From Pseudoxanthomonas broegbernensis (lineage in GTDB: Bacteria; Pseudomonadota; Gammaproteobacteria; Xanthomonadales; Xanthomonadaceae): a stretch of DNA of 64,000 nt. Numbering within the stretch: the stretch's first letter is position 1; the number at the start of each line of letters is the position of its first letter. Below are positions 44,201-52,260 of this stretch, one piece after another. The DNA lies in the NCBI RefSeq assembly GCF_014202435.1, contig NZ_JACHGU010000003.1:310001-374000 (forward strand), written 5' to 3'. The notes beneath the pieces are model-generated. The model ran no database searches and was not told where the DNA came from. It worked only from the letters and a program-made list of their open reading frames with translations. The position numbers were made by a program, and so were the translations under genes.

Positions 44201-47023
44201 TCACTCGAACGCGAAGCTCATCCGCGCGTAGACGAAGCGCCCGATCACGTCGTAGGTGCTGTAGTCCACCGCGAAGCTGTCCATTTCCTTGTCGAACAGG
44301 TTGTTCACGCCCAGGCTGAAGGTCGCGTTCCAGGGCGCGTAGTGCCAGGCGCCGGACAGGTCCACGTAGTTGTACGCCGGGACCTTGTACTTGCACACCA
44401 CGCCGCCCTGCGGCGTATCCACCACAGAGCGGCTGCCGTCGCAGTGCGCGCCGCTGGCGGTGTCCAGGTTGTCGACGTAGACGTGCGACACGTAGCGGTG
44501 GACCAGCGCCGCGCTGAAGTCGCCCTGCGACCAGTTCAGCGTGGTCCGCGCGCGGTTGCGGGCGAAGTTGCCCAGGCCGCCGGAGTCCGAGCCCTTCCAC
44601 TTGCCGGCGTAGCCAACCCGCGTGCCGGGCTGGTCGGACACGGCGGTGTAGTCGTAGGAGTCCAGGTAGGTGCCGTCGAAGCTGAGCTGGAAGTGGCCGA
44701 AGCGCGTCTGGCCCAGCGTCCAGTGCAGCCCGAGGTCGACGCCGCGGGTCTCGATGGCGCCGACGTTGGCCAGGGTGTTGTCGATGTTGACGATGTTGCC
44801 CTGGGCGCCGCGGGTCACCAGCGAGCAGTACGACGGCAGCCCGGCGCGGTAGCACAGGTCCAGGATGGTCTGCGCGCCCGGGGCCACGATGGCGTCCTCG
44901 ATGCGGTACTGCCAGAAGTCCAGCGAGACCGTCAGCGGGGTGTAGAACGAAGGGTTGTAAACGAAGCCGACATTGGTGGCCCGGCCCGTCTCCGGCTGCA
45001 GGCTCGGGTTGCTGCCGTTGGTGGCCGGCGGCTGTTTCTCGCCGATGAAGCCGGCCGGCACGCCCGAGCACGCCCCCACGCCGGCGGCGGCGCCGGAGCA
45101 CGGGTCGTTGACCGTCGGCGTGTCGCCGGTCTGGCCGCCGTAGAGGTCGTCGATGGTCGGGGCGCGGAAGATGTCGGCGTAGCTGGCCCGCACCAGCAGG
45201 TCGGCGTACGGGCGCCACTCCAGGCCGAGCTTGGAGTTGGTGGTGTCGCCGAAGCTGGAATAATCGGAGTAGCGCACGCCGGCGGTGAGGTTCAGCGCCT
45301 GCGCGAACGGCTTGTCGGCCAGCAGCGGCGCGCTGAACTCGGCGTAGACCTCGTTCACGTCGTAGCTGCCGCGCGAGGGCGCCTCGGGGGTGGCGTCGAC
45401 CATCTTGTTGGCCAGCAGGTAGTCCGGCTGGAAGTCGGACTTCTGGCGCCGATACTCGTAGCCGAACGCCGCGCCGACCGGGCCGGCCGGCAAGTCGAAC
45501 AGGTCGCCGGTGATGTTGGCCAGGAAGTCGGTCTGCTCGCCGTCGTACAGGTTGATCAGGGTCGGCGAGAAGGCCTGCAACTGCTCGCGGGTCAGCGGGC
45601 CGAACACGTTCAGCGGGGTGCAGTTGGCGATCGCCGCGCCCGGAGCGCCGCAGCGCGCGACGCCGTCGGCGTCGAGGAACGACGTGCCGATCGCGTTCTG
45701 CAGCGCCGGCAAGTAGATGCTGCCGGTCTTGGTGATGCGTTGCTGCTGCTTGGCGTAGGTGAAGGCCGTATCCCAGTCGAAGCGGCCCAGCCGGCCGCGC
45801 AGGCCGGTGGTCACCTGGACGTCGTCGCGGTCGTAGGTGCGCACGCGCGGGCCCAGGTCGACCAGGCGGATGCTGAAGTTGCTGATGTCGGTCCCGAACG
45901 GGTTGTAGATGCCCGCGCCCGAGGCGACCACGCCGTAGTTGCCCGCCAGCAGCGGGTCCGAGGCCAGGGTCGAGTCCGAGCGGGTGTGGGTGTAGAAGCC
46001 GTCCGCGAAGAAGGTCACCGAGGGGGAGAGGTCGTAGCTGCCGTTGAGGAACAGGCTGTAGCGGTCCTGCGGCGTGCTCAGCTGGGTCTCCCCGGCGTAC
46101 TCGTAGGTGTCGTTGCCCTCACCCGAGGCGATGTAGCAGCGGAAGTCGGCGGCCGAGGCGCCGGCGGCGCCGTCGCGGCGGGTCAGATAGACCGTGCTGG
46201 CGGTGTTGCCGGCGTTGCCGCAGTCCAGCGACGGGTCCAGCGCCGCGGCGGCGGCGCGCGGCACGGCGAAGCGGCCGTTGGGGATGGTCGAGGAACCCGC
46301 GAAGACCGGCTTGCCGTAGCTGAGCGACTGGCTCACCTCCGACCAGTCGCGGTCGGTGCGCCACATCGCCTTCTGCTTGCCGTAGTTCAGGCCGCCGACG
46401 AAGGTGCCGCGGTCGAAGGTCTTGCCGAAGGTCAGCTGGTAGCTCTGGGTCTGGGCGTCGCCCTTGTCGCTGGCGCCGTAGTAGGCGCTGACCTCCACCC
46501 CGTCCACGTCCTGGCGGGTGATGACGTTGACCACGCCGGCGATGGCGTCGGAGCCGTACACCACCGAGGCGCCGTCCTTCAGCACTTCGATGCGCTGGAT
46601 CATGTTGGCCGGCAGGGCATTGACGTCGCCGGCGTAGTAGCGCACGCCATTGAGCAGGATCAGAGTACGCTCGCTGCCCAGGCCGCGCAGCGAGACGGTC
46701 GAGGCCCCGGTGCCGCCGTAGGAGTTGTCGGCGGTGGTCATGCCGGCGCCGGCGATGTTGGGCAACTGCTGCAGCAGTTCGCCCACGGTCATGTAGCCGG
46801 ACTTCTCGATCGTCTGCCGGTCCATGGTGAAGACCGGGTTGGCGGTTTCCGCGTCCACGCGGCGGATGCGCGAGCCGGTGACGGCCACGGTTTCGAGCTG
46901 GGTGGGCTGTTCCGCGCCCGGGGAGACTTCCTGTTGCTGGGCCTGCGCCGCGGCCGGCATGCCGCTGATGGCCAGCATGCACGCGGCGGCCAGCAGACCG
47001 AGCCTGGGGGTCGTTGCACTCAT
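44201..47023 (-). CDS. TonB-dependent outer-membrane receptor
   Basis: 940-residue outer-membrane active transporter: signal peptide (LLAAACMLAISGMPAAAQA), a TonB-box/plug start LETVAVTGSRIRRVDAE, the plug (about 60-180, with VYGSDAIAGVVNVITR) and a long 22-strand barrel with several Cys-containing extracellular loops (for example DPSLDCGNAG, NDPCSGAAAGVGACSG). This is the Xanthomonas/Caulobacter type used for nutrients other than iron. The ATG at 47023 has AGAGGAAA 9 bases upstream. It leads the minus-strand operon with the two GGT-like enzymes and the MHS carrier, and its promoter holds a GntR operator, so it should import the inducer or a precursor. Confidence 0.9.
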   Translation of the reverse strand: MSATTPRLGLLAAACMLAISGMPAAAQAQQQEVSPGAEQPTQLETVAVTGSRIRRVDAETANPVFTMDRQTIEKSGYMTVGELLQQLPNIAGAGMTTADNSYGGTGASTVSLRGLGSERTLILLNGVRYYAGDVNALPANMIQRIEVLKDGASVVYGSDAIAGVVNVITRQDVDGVEVSAYYGASDKGDAQTQSYQLTFGKTFDRGTFVGGLNYGKQKAMWRTDRDWSEVSQSLSYGKPVFAGSSTIPNGRFAVPRAAAAALDPSLDCGNAGNTASTVYLTRRDGAAGASAADFRCYIASGEGNDTYEYAGETQLSTPQDRYSLFLNGSYDLSPSVTFFADGFYTHTRSDSTLASDPLLAGNYGVVASGAGIYNPFGTDISNFSIRLVDLGPRVRTYDRDDVQVTTGLRGRLGRFDWDTAFTYAKQQQRITKTGSIYLPALQNAIGTSFLDADGVARCGAPGAAIANCTPLNVFGPLTREQLQAFSPTLINLYDGEQTDFLANITGDLFDLPAGPVGAAFGYEYRRQKSDFQPDYLLANKMVDATPEAPSRGSYDVNEVYAEFSAPLLADKPFAQALNLTAGVRYSDYSSFGDTTNSKLGLEWRPYADLLVRASYADIFRAPTIDDLYGGQTGDTPTVNDPCSGAAAGVGACSGVPAGFIGEKQPPATNGSNPSLQPETGRATNVGFVYNPSFYTPLTVSLDFWQYRIEDAIVAPGAQTILDLCYRAGLPSYCSLVTRGAQGNIVNIDNTLANVGAIETRGVDLGLHWTLGQTRFGHFQLSFDGTYLDSYDYTAVSDQPGTRVGYAGKWKGSDSGGLGNFARNRARTTLNWSQGDFSAALVHRYVSHVYVDNLDTASGAHCDGSRSVVDTPQGGVVCKYKVPAYNYVDLSGAWHYAPWNATFSLGVNNLFDKEMDSFAVDYSTYDVIGRFVYARMSFAFE

Positions 47024-47195
47024 GGGTACGCTTTCCTCTCCTCGCATAGACGTCAACGCCAGTCCGTCGGGGAGACGGCTGGCACGGCGCCGGTTTCTGT
47101 TGGGAATCCGTTCGTCGCGGCGCCGGTGGATTCCGGCGACGCGTATACCAATTGACGATTCTGGTAGACCGGCTCGACCCAGAAGCGTGCAACAA

Positions 47196-47224
47196 GAGTT
47201 ACACTGGTCTAGACCAATATGCAA
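47196..47224 (-). promoter_or_regulatory. promoter of TonB receptor operon with embedded GntR operator
   Basis: Minus strand -35 TTGCAT (47219-47224) and -10 TAACTC (47196-47201) are 17 bases apart. The spacer (47202-47218) is filled by the palindrome ACTGGTCTAGACCAAT, whose core TGGTCTAGACCA (47205-47216) is perfectly symmetrical. A repressor bound there must exclude RNA polymerase. A weaker related dyad CTGGTAGACCGG is at 47161-47172. The 5' leader would be about 165 bases. Confidence 0.6.
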
Positions 47225-47318
47225 GCGGCATAGCACCAATTCTTAACACTGGTGGACCCAGTGCGATCGAGGGAGGCAGGGAGGGAGGCGCCGCGGCGAC
47301 CCGCGCGGCGCGAGGACC

Positions 47319-48095
47319 TCAGCCGGTCATCTCGGCTTTGGAGGTTTTGAACATCACCAGGCCCGGATGGTTCACCGAGCGCATGTACTCGATCGGCCGG
47401 CCGCGCTCGTCGCACACCTCCAGCCGCAGCAGCAGGCAGGCCGAGCCCGGCGGCAGGCCGAGCAGCCGGGTTTCCATCTGGCTGCCCGCGGCCACGGAGA
47501 TCTGGCGCTCGCCGGTGACCGTGCCGATGCCGTAGCGCTCGCGCAGCAACCCGTACAGGGACTGCCCCGCCATCAGGTCCTCGGCCGCCAGCCCCGGCAC
47601 CAGGTCCAGCGGGATGTGGCTGGTCTCGATGCAGCACGGGGTGTCGTTGACCGTCCACAGCCGCCGGAACATCACGATCTCGCTGCCTTCCTTGATCTGC
47701 AGATGCTCGGCCACTTGGGTGCTGGCGCGGGTCTGCTCGAAGTGCAGCAGTTTGTTGCCGGCCACGCTGCCGCCGCTCTGGATGATCCGGGTGATGCCCA
47801 GCGACGTGCGCGCATCGATCGGCCGCATCACCCGCGGCATCGGGATGCGGGTACCGCTGGTGCTGTTGCGCTCCAGCAGCCCCTGCGCCACCAGCCCGTC
47901 GATGGCCTTGCGCACCGTCATCCGGTTCTTGCCCAACTGCTCGGCCAGGGCGCGCTCGGAGGGGATGCGGTCGCCGGGGCCGTAGTCGGGCCCCTGGATC
48001 ATCTCCAGGACGAAGCCCTGGATGGCGCGGTAGGCGGGGACGGAATCGTCCAGGACGTAGGACGGCAGGATCGTGCTGGAGGTGTCTTGGGTCAT
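47319..48095 (-). CDS. GntR/UTRA (HutC-type) transcriptional regulator
   Basis: 258-residue repressor: N-terminal winged helix (about 17-85; PAYRAIQGFVLEMIQ, GDRIPSERALAEQLGKNRMTVRKAID) and a C-terminal UTRA ligand-binding domain (about 105-250; EGSEIVMFRRLWTVNDTPCCIETSHIP in part, and ISVAAGSQMETRLLGLPPGSACLLLRLE in part). UTRA domains bind small metabolites such as sugar phosphates or histidine intermediates. It is divergent from the deglycase operon and upstream of the receptor operon on its own strand; both promoters contain TTGGT-N4-ACCAA palindromes. By position it corresponds to FraR/FrlR, with the inducer probably a phosphorylated Amadori compound. Confidence 0.9.
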   Translation of the reverse strand: MTQDTSSTILPSYVLDDSVPAYRAIQGFVLEMIQGPDYGPGDRIPSERALAEQLGKNRMTVRKAIDGLVAQGLLERNSTSGTRIPMPRVMRPIDARTSLGITRIIQSGGSVAGNKLLHFEQTRASTQVAEHLQIKEGSEIVMFRRLWTVNDTPCCIETSHIPLDLVPGLAAEDLMAGQSLYGLLRERYGIGTVTGERQISVAAGSQMETRLLGLPPGSACLLLRLEVCDERGRPIEYMRSVNHPGLVMFKTSKAEMTG

Positions 48096-48171
48096 GGCCT
48101 GTCGAGGATCAAAGGTGGCTAACCATCGCAGATTCCGGAACGGCAAAGCCAGCCCCGGCTCGAATTGCCTG

Positions 48172-48200
48172 TTGTACTTGGTCGATGCAATTGGTAGGCT
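48172..48200 (+). promoter_or_regulatory. candidate promoter of deglycase operon
   Basis: TTGTAC (48172-48177), 17-base spacer, TAGGCT (48195-48200). The predicted start lies just before the palindromic operator at 48212-48225. The spacer also contains a half-site (CAATTGG). Weak -10 box, so tentative. Confidence 0.35.
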
Positions 48201-48211
48201 CCACTTCGTTA

Positions 48212-48225
48212 TTGGTATATACCAA
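48212..48225. promoter_or_regulatory. GntR operator upstream of deglycase gene
   Basis: Perfect 14-bp palindrome TTGGTATATACCAA in the divergent region between the GntR gene and the SIS-domain gene, 16 bases before the latter's ATG. It shares TTGGT-N4-ACCAA with the site in the receptor promoter. This symmetry is typical of GntR/UTRA operators (for example the NagR/DasR TGGTCTAGACCA type). Confidence 0.75.
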
Positions 48226-48241
48226 CGGAGAGCAGTACATC

Positions 48242-49255
48242 ATGGCATCGGAAGTGAATCGCAGCGCCATCCTGTCCGGACTGGCCCATACCGTATCGAC
48301 CTTGCCGGAGGCGATGGCGCTCGGCCGCAGCCTGGCGAACGAGGTGGACCGCGTCTACTTCGTCGCCCACGGCTCGGCCAACCGCGCCATGCAGGGCATG
48401 CAGTACTGGATCGAGCATTTCAGCCCCAGCCTGGAAGTGCGCCGCTACTTCCCCTCCGAGCTGATGGCCCAGGATCCGCCGCGTCTGGACGAGCGCACCC
48501 TGGTGTTCCTGGCGTCCAAGTCCGGCACCACGCCCGAGACCGTGGCCGCGGCCGAATACCTGCGCGGCAAGCCCTGCCGCACCGTCGGCTTCACCCTCAA
48601 GGGCGACAGCCCGCTGGCGGGACTGGCGCAGCGCGGCTTCCTGGCCGGCGACACGGGCGAGTCGTTCGTGGCGCTGTTCATGCTGATGCAGTCGGTGATC
48701 GGCGGCATCCTGGCCGAGCGCGACGGCTGGCCGCACGCCGACGAGCTGCTGTCGTCGCTGGCCGCCCTGCCCGGCGCGATCGCCGACACCGCCGCCGCCA
48801 ACGACGCGCGCGCGCTGGAGGACGCCAAGACCTACCAGCACGACCGCAACCTCTACCACGTCGCTTCCGGCCCGGGCTTCACGCCGGCGTACGTGTTCGG
48901 CGTGTGCATCCTGATGGAGATGCTGTGGCTGCACAGCTACCCGATCGAGGCGGCCGAGTTCTTCCACGGCCCGTTCGAGATCGTCGACGAGACCACGCCG
49001 CTGATCCTGATCCTGGGCGAGGACCCCAGCCGCCCGCTGATGGAGCGCGTGCTGCGCTTCTGCGACAAGAACGCCAAGCGGGTGATGGTCTACGATTCGC
49101 GCGACTACGAGATGAAGGGCATCGCCCCGGCCATCCGCCCGATCGTCGCGCCGTACGTGCTGCAGGCCGCGCTCAAGCGCCTGTCCGAGCACCTGTCCGA
49201 CCTGCACGGCCAGCCGCTCAGCACGCGCCGGTACATGTGGAAGACCGAATACTGA
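48242..49255 (+). CDS. SIS-domain Amadori-phosphate deglycase, FraB/FrlB-like
   Basis: 337-residue tandem-SIS protein of the fructosamine-6-phosphate deglycase family, which splits 6-phospho-Amadori compounds into glucose-6-phosphate and an amino acid. It shows SKSGTTPETVAAAEYLRG, YHVASGPGF and the diagnostic MEMLWLHSYPIEAAEFFHGPFEI. The catalytic Glu/His pair of FraB (Glu214/His230, 16 residues apart) maps to Glu226 and His242 with identical spacing. The C-terminus RRYMWKTEY is also FraB-like. There is no glutaminase domain, so it is not GlmS. I start at 48242; an earlier ATG (48185) would place the operator inside the gene. First gene of the plus-strand operon. Confidence 0.82.
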   Translation: MASEVNRSAILSGLAHTVSTLPEAMALGRSLANEVDRVYFVAHGSANRAMQGMQYWIEHFSPSLEVRRYFPSELMAQDPPRLDERTLVFLASKSGTTPETVAAAEYLRGKPCRTVGFTLKGDSPLAGLAQRGFLAGDTGESFVALFMLMQSVIGGILAERDGWPHADELLSSLAALPGAIADTAAANDARALEDAKTYQHDRNLYHVASGPGFTPAYVFGVCILMEMLWLHSYPIEAAEFFHGPFEIVDETTPLILILGEDPSRPLMERVLRFCDKNAKRVMVYDSRDYEMKGIAPAIRPIVAPYVLQAALKRLSEHLSDLHGQPLSTRRYMWKTEY

Positions 49256-49271
49256 GCCAGGCGTGACGACC

Positions 49272-50126
49272 ATGGGCAACCCGCACCGCATCCTCGGCAT
49301 CGGCGACAACACCGTCGACACCTACGTGTCGTCCCGGACCCAGTACCCGGGCGGGAACACGGTCAACGTGGCCGCCCTGGCCCGCCGGCTCGGCGCCCGC
49401 AGCGCCTACCTGGGCTGTGTCGGCGACGATGCCGGCGGGCGCCTGGTCCGCGACGCCCTCATGGCCGAGGGCGTGGACGTAACACGCCTGCGGGTGCGCC
49501 CCGGCGAGAACGCGCGGGCCTTCGTCGTCCACGACCAGGGCGACCGCCGGTTCCTCGGTTCCCACCCCGGGGTACGCGCGCAGTACCGGCTGACCGACGC
49601 CGACTTCGACTACGTGGCCGGCTTCGACCTGGCCCACAGCAGCGTGTACAGCGGGCTGGAGGCGGAACTGCCGCGCCTGGCGGCCGCCGCGCAGCGGCTG
49701 TCGTTCGACTATTCCAACCGCTGGGACGAGGCGATGCTGCGCGACACCGCGGGCCTGTTCGACGCGGTGTTCCTCTCCGCCGCCCACCTGCACGAGGCCG
49801 CTTGCCGGGTGCTGCTGGAACGCTGCATCGGCCATGGCGCGCGCTGCGCGGTCGCCACCCGCGGCGCGGCCGGTGCGCTGGCCATCGATGCCGCCGGCCA
49901 GCTCCATGCCCAGGGCGTGTTTCCCGCCGAGGCGGTCGATACGCTCGGCGCCGGCGACGGCTTCATCACCGCCTTCCTGCTGGCCCGCCTCGACGGCCGG
50001 CCGCTGCCGGACTGCCTGGAGGCCGGGGCGCGCTTCGGCGCCCGGGTCTGCGGCTGGCACGGCGGTTTCGGCCACGGCCGGCCCTGGGAGGGCGAAGGCG
50101 CCCACCACCTGGAGCGCGCGCCATGA
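49272..50126 (+). CDS. PfkB-family sugar kinase, FrlD/FraD-like
   Basis: 284-residue ribokinase-fold kinase. The N-terminus ILGIGDNTVDTYVSSRTQYPGGNTVNVA (read in parts: GIGDNTVDTY, YPGGNTVNVAALARRLGA) is nearly that of fructoselysine kinase FrlD, and FDYSNRWDEAML resembles FrlD's FDFSDKWD. The ATP/catalytic motif VDTLGAGDGF has the base Asp229. It should phosphorylate the 6-hydroxyl of an Amadori compound, the step before the adjacent deglycase. ATG 49272 has AGG 10 bases upstream; GTG 49263 is a possible alternative. It lies 16 bases behind the deglycase gene. Confidence 0.83.
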   Translation: MGNPHRILGIGDNTVDTYVSSRTQYPGGNTVNVAALARRLGARSAYLGCVGDDAGGRLVRDALMAEGVDVTRLRVRPGENARAFVVHDQGDRRFLGSHPGVRAQYRLTDADFDYVAGFDLAHSSVYSGLEAELPRLAAAAQRLSFDYSNRWDEAMLRDTAGLFDAVFLSAAHLHEAACRVLLERCIGHGARCAVATRGAAGALAIDAAGQLHAQGVFPAEAVDTLGAGDGFITAFLLARLDGRPLPDCLEAGARFGARVCGWHGGFGHGRPWEGEGAHHLERAP

Positions 50127-50205
50127 CCGCCTCCCCTCCCTTCCCTTCGCACATCGCGGCGCGCGGCGCGCGGCGCTCCCTTCCCCTCTTGCTCAAGGTC
50201 ATCGC

Positions 50206-52260
50206 ATGAATTGGCGAATTGGCGTGGATTCCGGCGGCACGTTCACCGACGTGTGCCTGTTCGAAGAAAGCACCGGGCGCACCGAGATCTGGAAGGTCTC
50301 CTCCACCCCGGACGATCCCTCGCGCGGCATCGCCCAGGGCGTGGCCGAAGCCCTGGAGCGGGTGGGCGCCACGCCCGACGCGGTGAGCTATTTCGGCCAC
50401 GGCACCACCGTGGGCACCAACGCACTGATCCAACTGCGCGGCGTGCCCACCGGCCTGATCACCACCGACGGCTTCCGCGACCTGCTGGAGATCGGCCGCC
50501 AGAAGCGCCCCGACCTGTACGACCTGCAGGCCGACAAGCCGCCGGTGCTGGTCGCCCGCGACCTGCGCCTGGAAGTGCCCGAGCGCGTGCGCCACGATGG
50601 CAGCGTCGAGACCGCCCTGGACGAACGGGCCGTGCGCGAGGCCGCGCGCGCGCTGCGCGAGGCCGGGGTGCGCTCGGTGGCGATCAGCTTCCTGTACGGC
50701 TTCGTCCGCCCCGAGCACGAGGAGACCGCGCGCCGCATCGTGGCCGAGGAATTCCCGGAGGCCTTCGTCTCCACCTCCTCCGAGGTCGCGCCCGAATTCC
50801 GCGAGTACGAGCGCATGTCCACCACGGTGGTCAACGCCTACCTGGGCCCGGTGATGGAGCGCTACATCCGCCGCCTGGGCGACCGCCTGGCCGAGCTGGG
50901 CCTGAAGGCCGCGCCGCACCTGACCCAGTCCAACGGCGGGGTGATCGGCTTCGAGCAGGCCTCGCGCCTGCCGGTGCGCACCGTCCTGTCCGGGCCCAGC
51001 ACCGGCGTGGTCGCCGCGCAGGCCATCGGCGAACAAACCGGGTTCGGCAACCTCATCACCTTCGACGTCGGCGGCACCAGCAGCGACGTGGCCTTGATGC
51101 AGGACGGCCGCTGCGCCCTGGCCAGCGAGGCGGTGGTGCACGGCTACCCGATCAAGGCGCCGATGCTGGACATCCACACCGTCGGCGCCGGCGGCGGCTC
51201 CATCGCCTACGTCGACAACGGCGGCCTGCTCAAGGTCGGCCCGCGCAGCGCCGGCGCCGATCCCGGACCGGTGTGCTACGGCCGCGGCAACGACGAGCCC
51301 ACCGTCACCGACGCCAACGTGGTGCTGCAGACCCTCAACCCCACCCACCTGCTGGCCGGGCGCATGCCCATCGACCGGCAACTGGCGGTGGATGCGGTCG
51401 CCCGCCTGGCCGACCGCCTCGGCCTGGGCACGATGGAGACGGCCCAAGGCATCCTGTCGGTGGTGATCGCCAACATGGCCCGCGCCATCCGCGTGATCAG
51501 CGTGCAGCGCGGCCACGACCCGCGCGACTACAGCCTGGTCGCCTTCGGCGGCGCCGGCCCGCTGCACGCCGCGCGCCTGGCCAAGGAATTGGAGATGTCG
51601 CGGGTGATCGTGCCCCTGACCCCGGGCATTCTCTGCGCCACCGGCTTGCTGCTGACCGACCTGCGCGCCGACTTCGCCGGCAGCCTGTTGCGGGTGCTCG
51701 ATGCCGGCGCCGCCGCACCGCTGGAACAGGCCTTCGCCGCGCTGAACGCGCAGGCCCAGGCCTGGTTCGAGGAGGAGAGCATCGCCGCGGCCGACCGCGG
51801 CCTGGCGCGCTCGGTGGACGTGCGCTACCTGGGCCAGAACTACGAGATCGCCGTGCCCGTGCCCGAAGGCTCCATCGGCCCGGCCGCGCTGGAGGCCATC
51901 GCCGCCCGCTTCGCTGCCGAGCACGAGCGCCTGTACGGCTTCTCGGCCAAGGACGATCCCATCCAACTGGTGACCTGCCGCGCCGGCGCCACCGGCGCCG
52001 TGCGCAAGGCCGCCTTCCAGCCGCAGCCCGACGCCGGCCCCGACCCGTCGGCCGCGCGCGTCGGCCAGCGCCAAGTCTGGATGCCCGAATACGGCGATTT
52101 CGTCGACTGCCCGGTCTACGACCGCGCGCGGCTGGCCGCGGGCAACCGCATCGCCGGCCCGGCCATCGTCGAGCAGATGGACACCACCACCATCGTGCTG
52201 CCCGGCATGACCGCCACGGTCGAGCCCTACCTCAACCTGATCCTGGAGTTCGGCGCATGA
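50206..52260 (+). CDS. hyuA: HyuA: hydantoinase/5-oxoprolinase family, ATP-binding subunit
   Basis: 684-residue subunit of an ATP-dependent cyclic-amide hydrolase (N-methylhydantoinase A/5-oxoprolinase group). ASKHA-type signatures: IGVDSGGTFTDVCLF at the N-terminus, HGTTVGTNALI, DVGGTSSDVALM and GAGGGSIAYVD. AAGGTC lies 6 bases before the ATG. It is 79 bases after the kinase gene, and its stop overlaps the hyuB start (ATGA). In this context I infer that the complex opens a lactam such as a glycated pyroglutamate or frees glutamate from 5-oxoproline; a hydantoin substrate is the alternative. Confidence 0.88.
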   Translation: MNWRIGVDSGGTFTDVCLFEESTGRTEIWKVSSTPDDPSRGIAQGVAEALERVGATPDAVSYFGHGTTVGTNALIQLRGVPTGLITTDGFRDLLEIGRQKRPDLYDLQADKPPVLVARDLRLEVPERVRHDGSVETALDERAVREAARALREAGVRSVAISFLYGFVRPEHEETARRIVAEEFPEAFVSTSSEVAPEFREYERMSTTVVNAYLGPVMERYIRRLGDRLAELGLKAAPHLTQSNGGVIGFEQASRLPVRTVLSGPSTGVVAAQAIGEQTGFGNLITFDVGGTSSDVALMQDGRCALASEAVVHGYPIKAPMLDIHTVGAGGGSIAYVDNGGLLKVGPRSAGADPGPVCYGRGNDEPTVTDANVVLQTLNPTHLLAGRMPIDRQLAVDAVARLADRLGLGTMETAQGILSVVIANMARAIRVISVQRGHDPRDYSLVAFGGAGPLHAARLAKELEMSRVIVPLTPGILCATGLLLTDLRADFAGSLLRVLDAGAAAPLEQAFAALNAQAQAWFEEESIAAADRGLARSVDVRYLGQNYEIAVPVPEGSIGPAALEAIAARFAAEHERLYGFSAKDDPIQLVTCRAGATGAVRKAAFQPQPDAGPDPSAARVGQRQVWMPEYGDFVDCPVYDRARLAAGNRIAGPAIVEQMDTTTIVLPGMTATVEPYLNLILEFGA

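Noticed and set aside
48242-49255. Reading the SIS-domain protein as GlmS or AgaS
   Set aside because: It has no glutamine amidotransferase domain, and the EFFHGPFEI region with a Glu-16-His pair plus a FrlD-like kinase next door favour the FraB/FrlB group.
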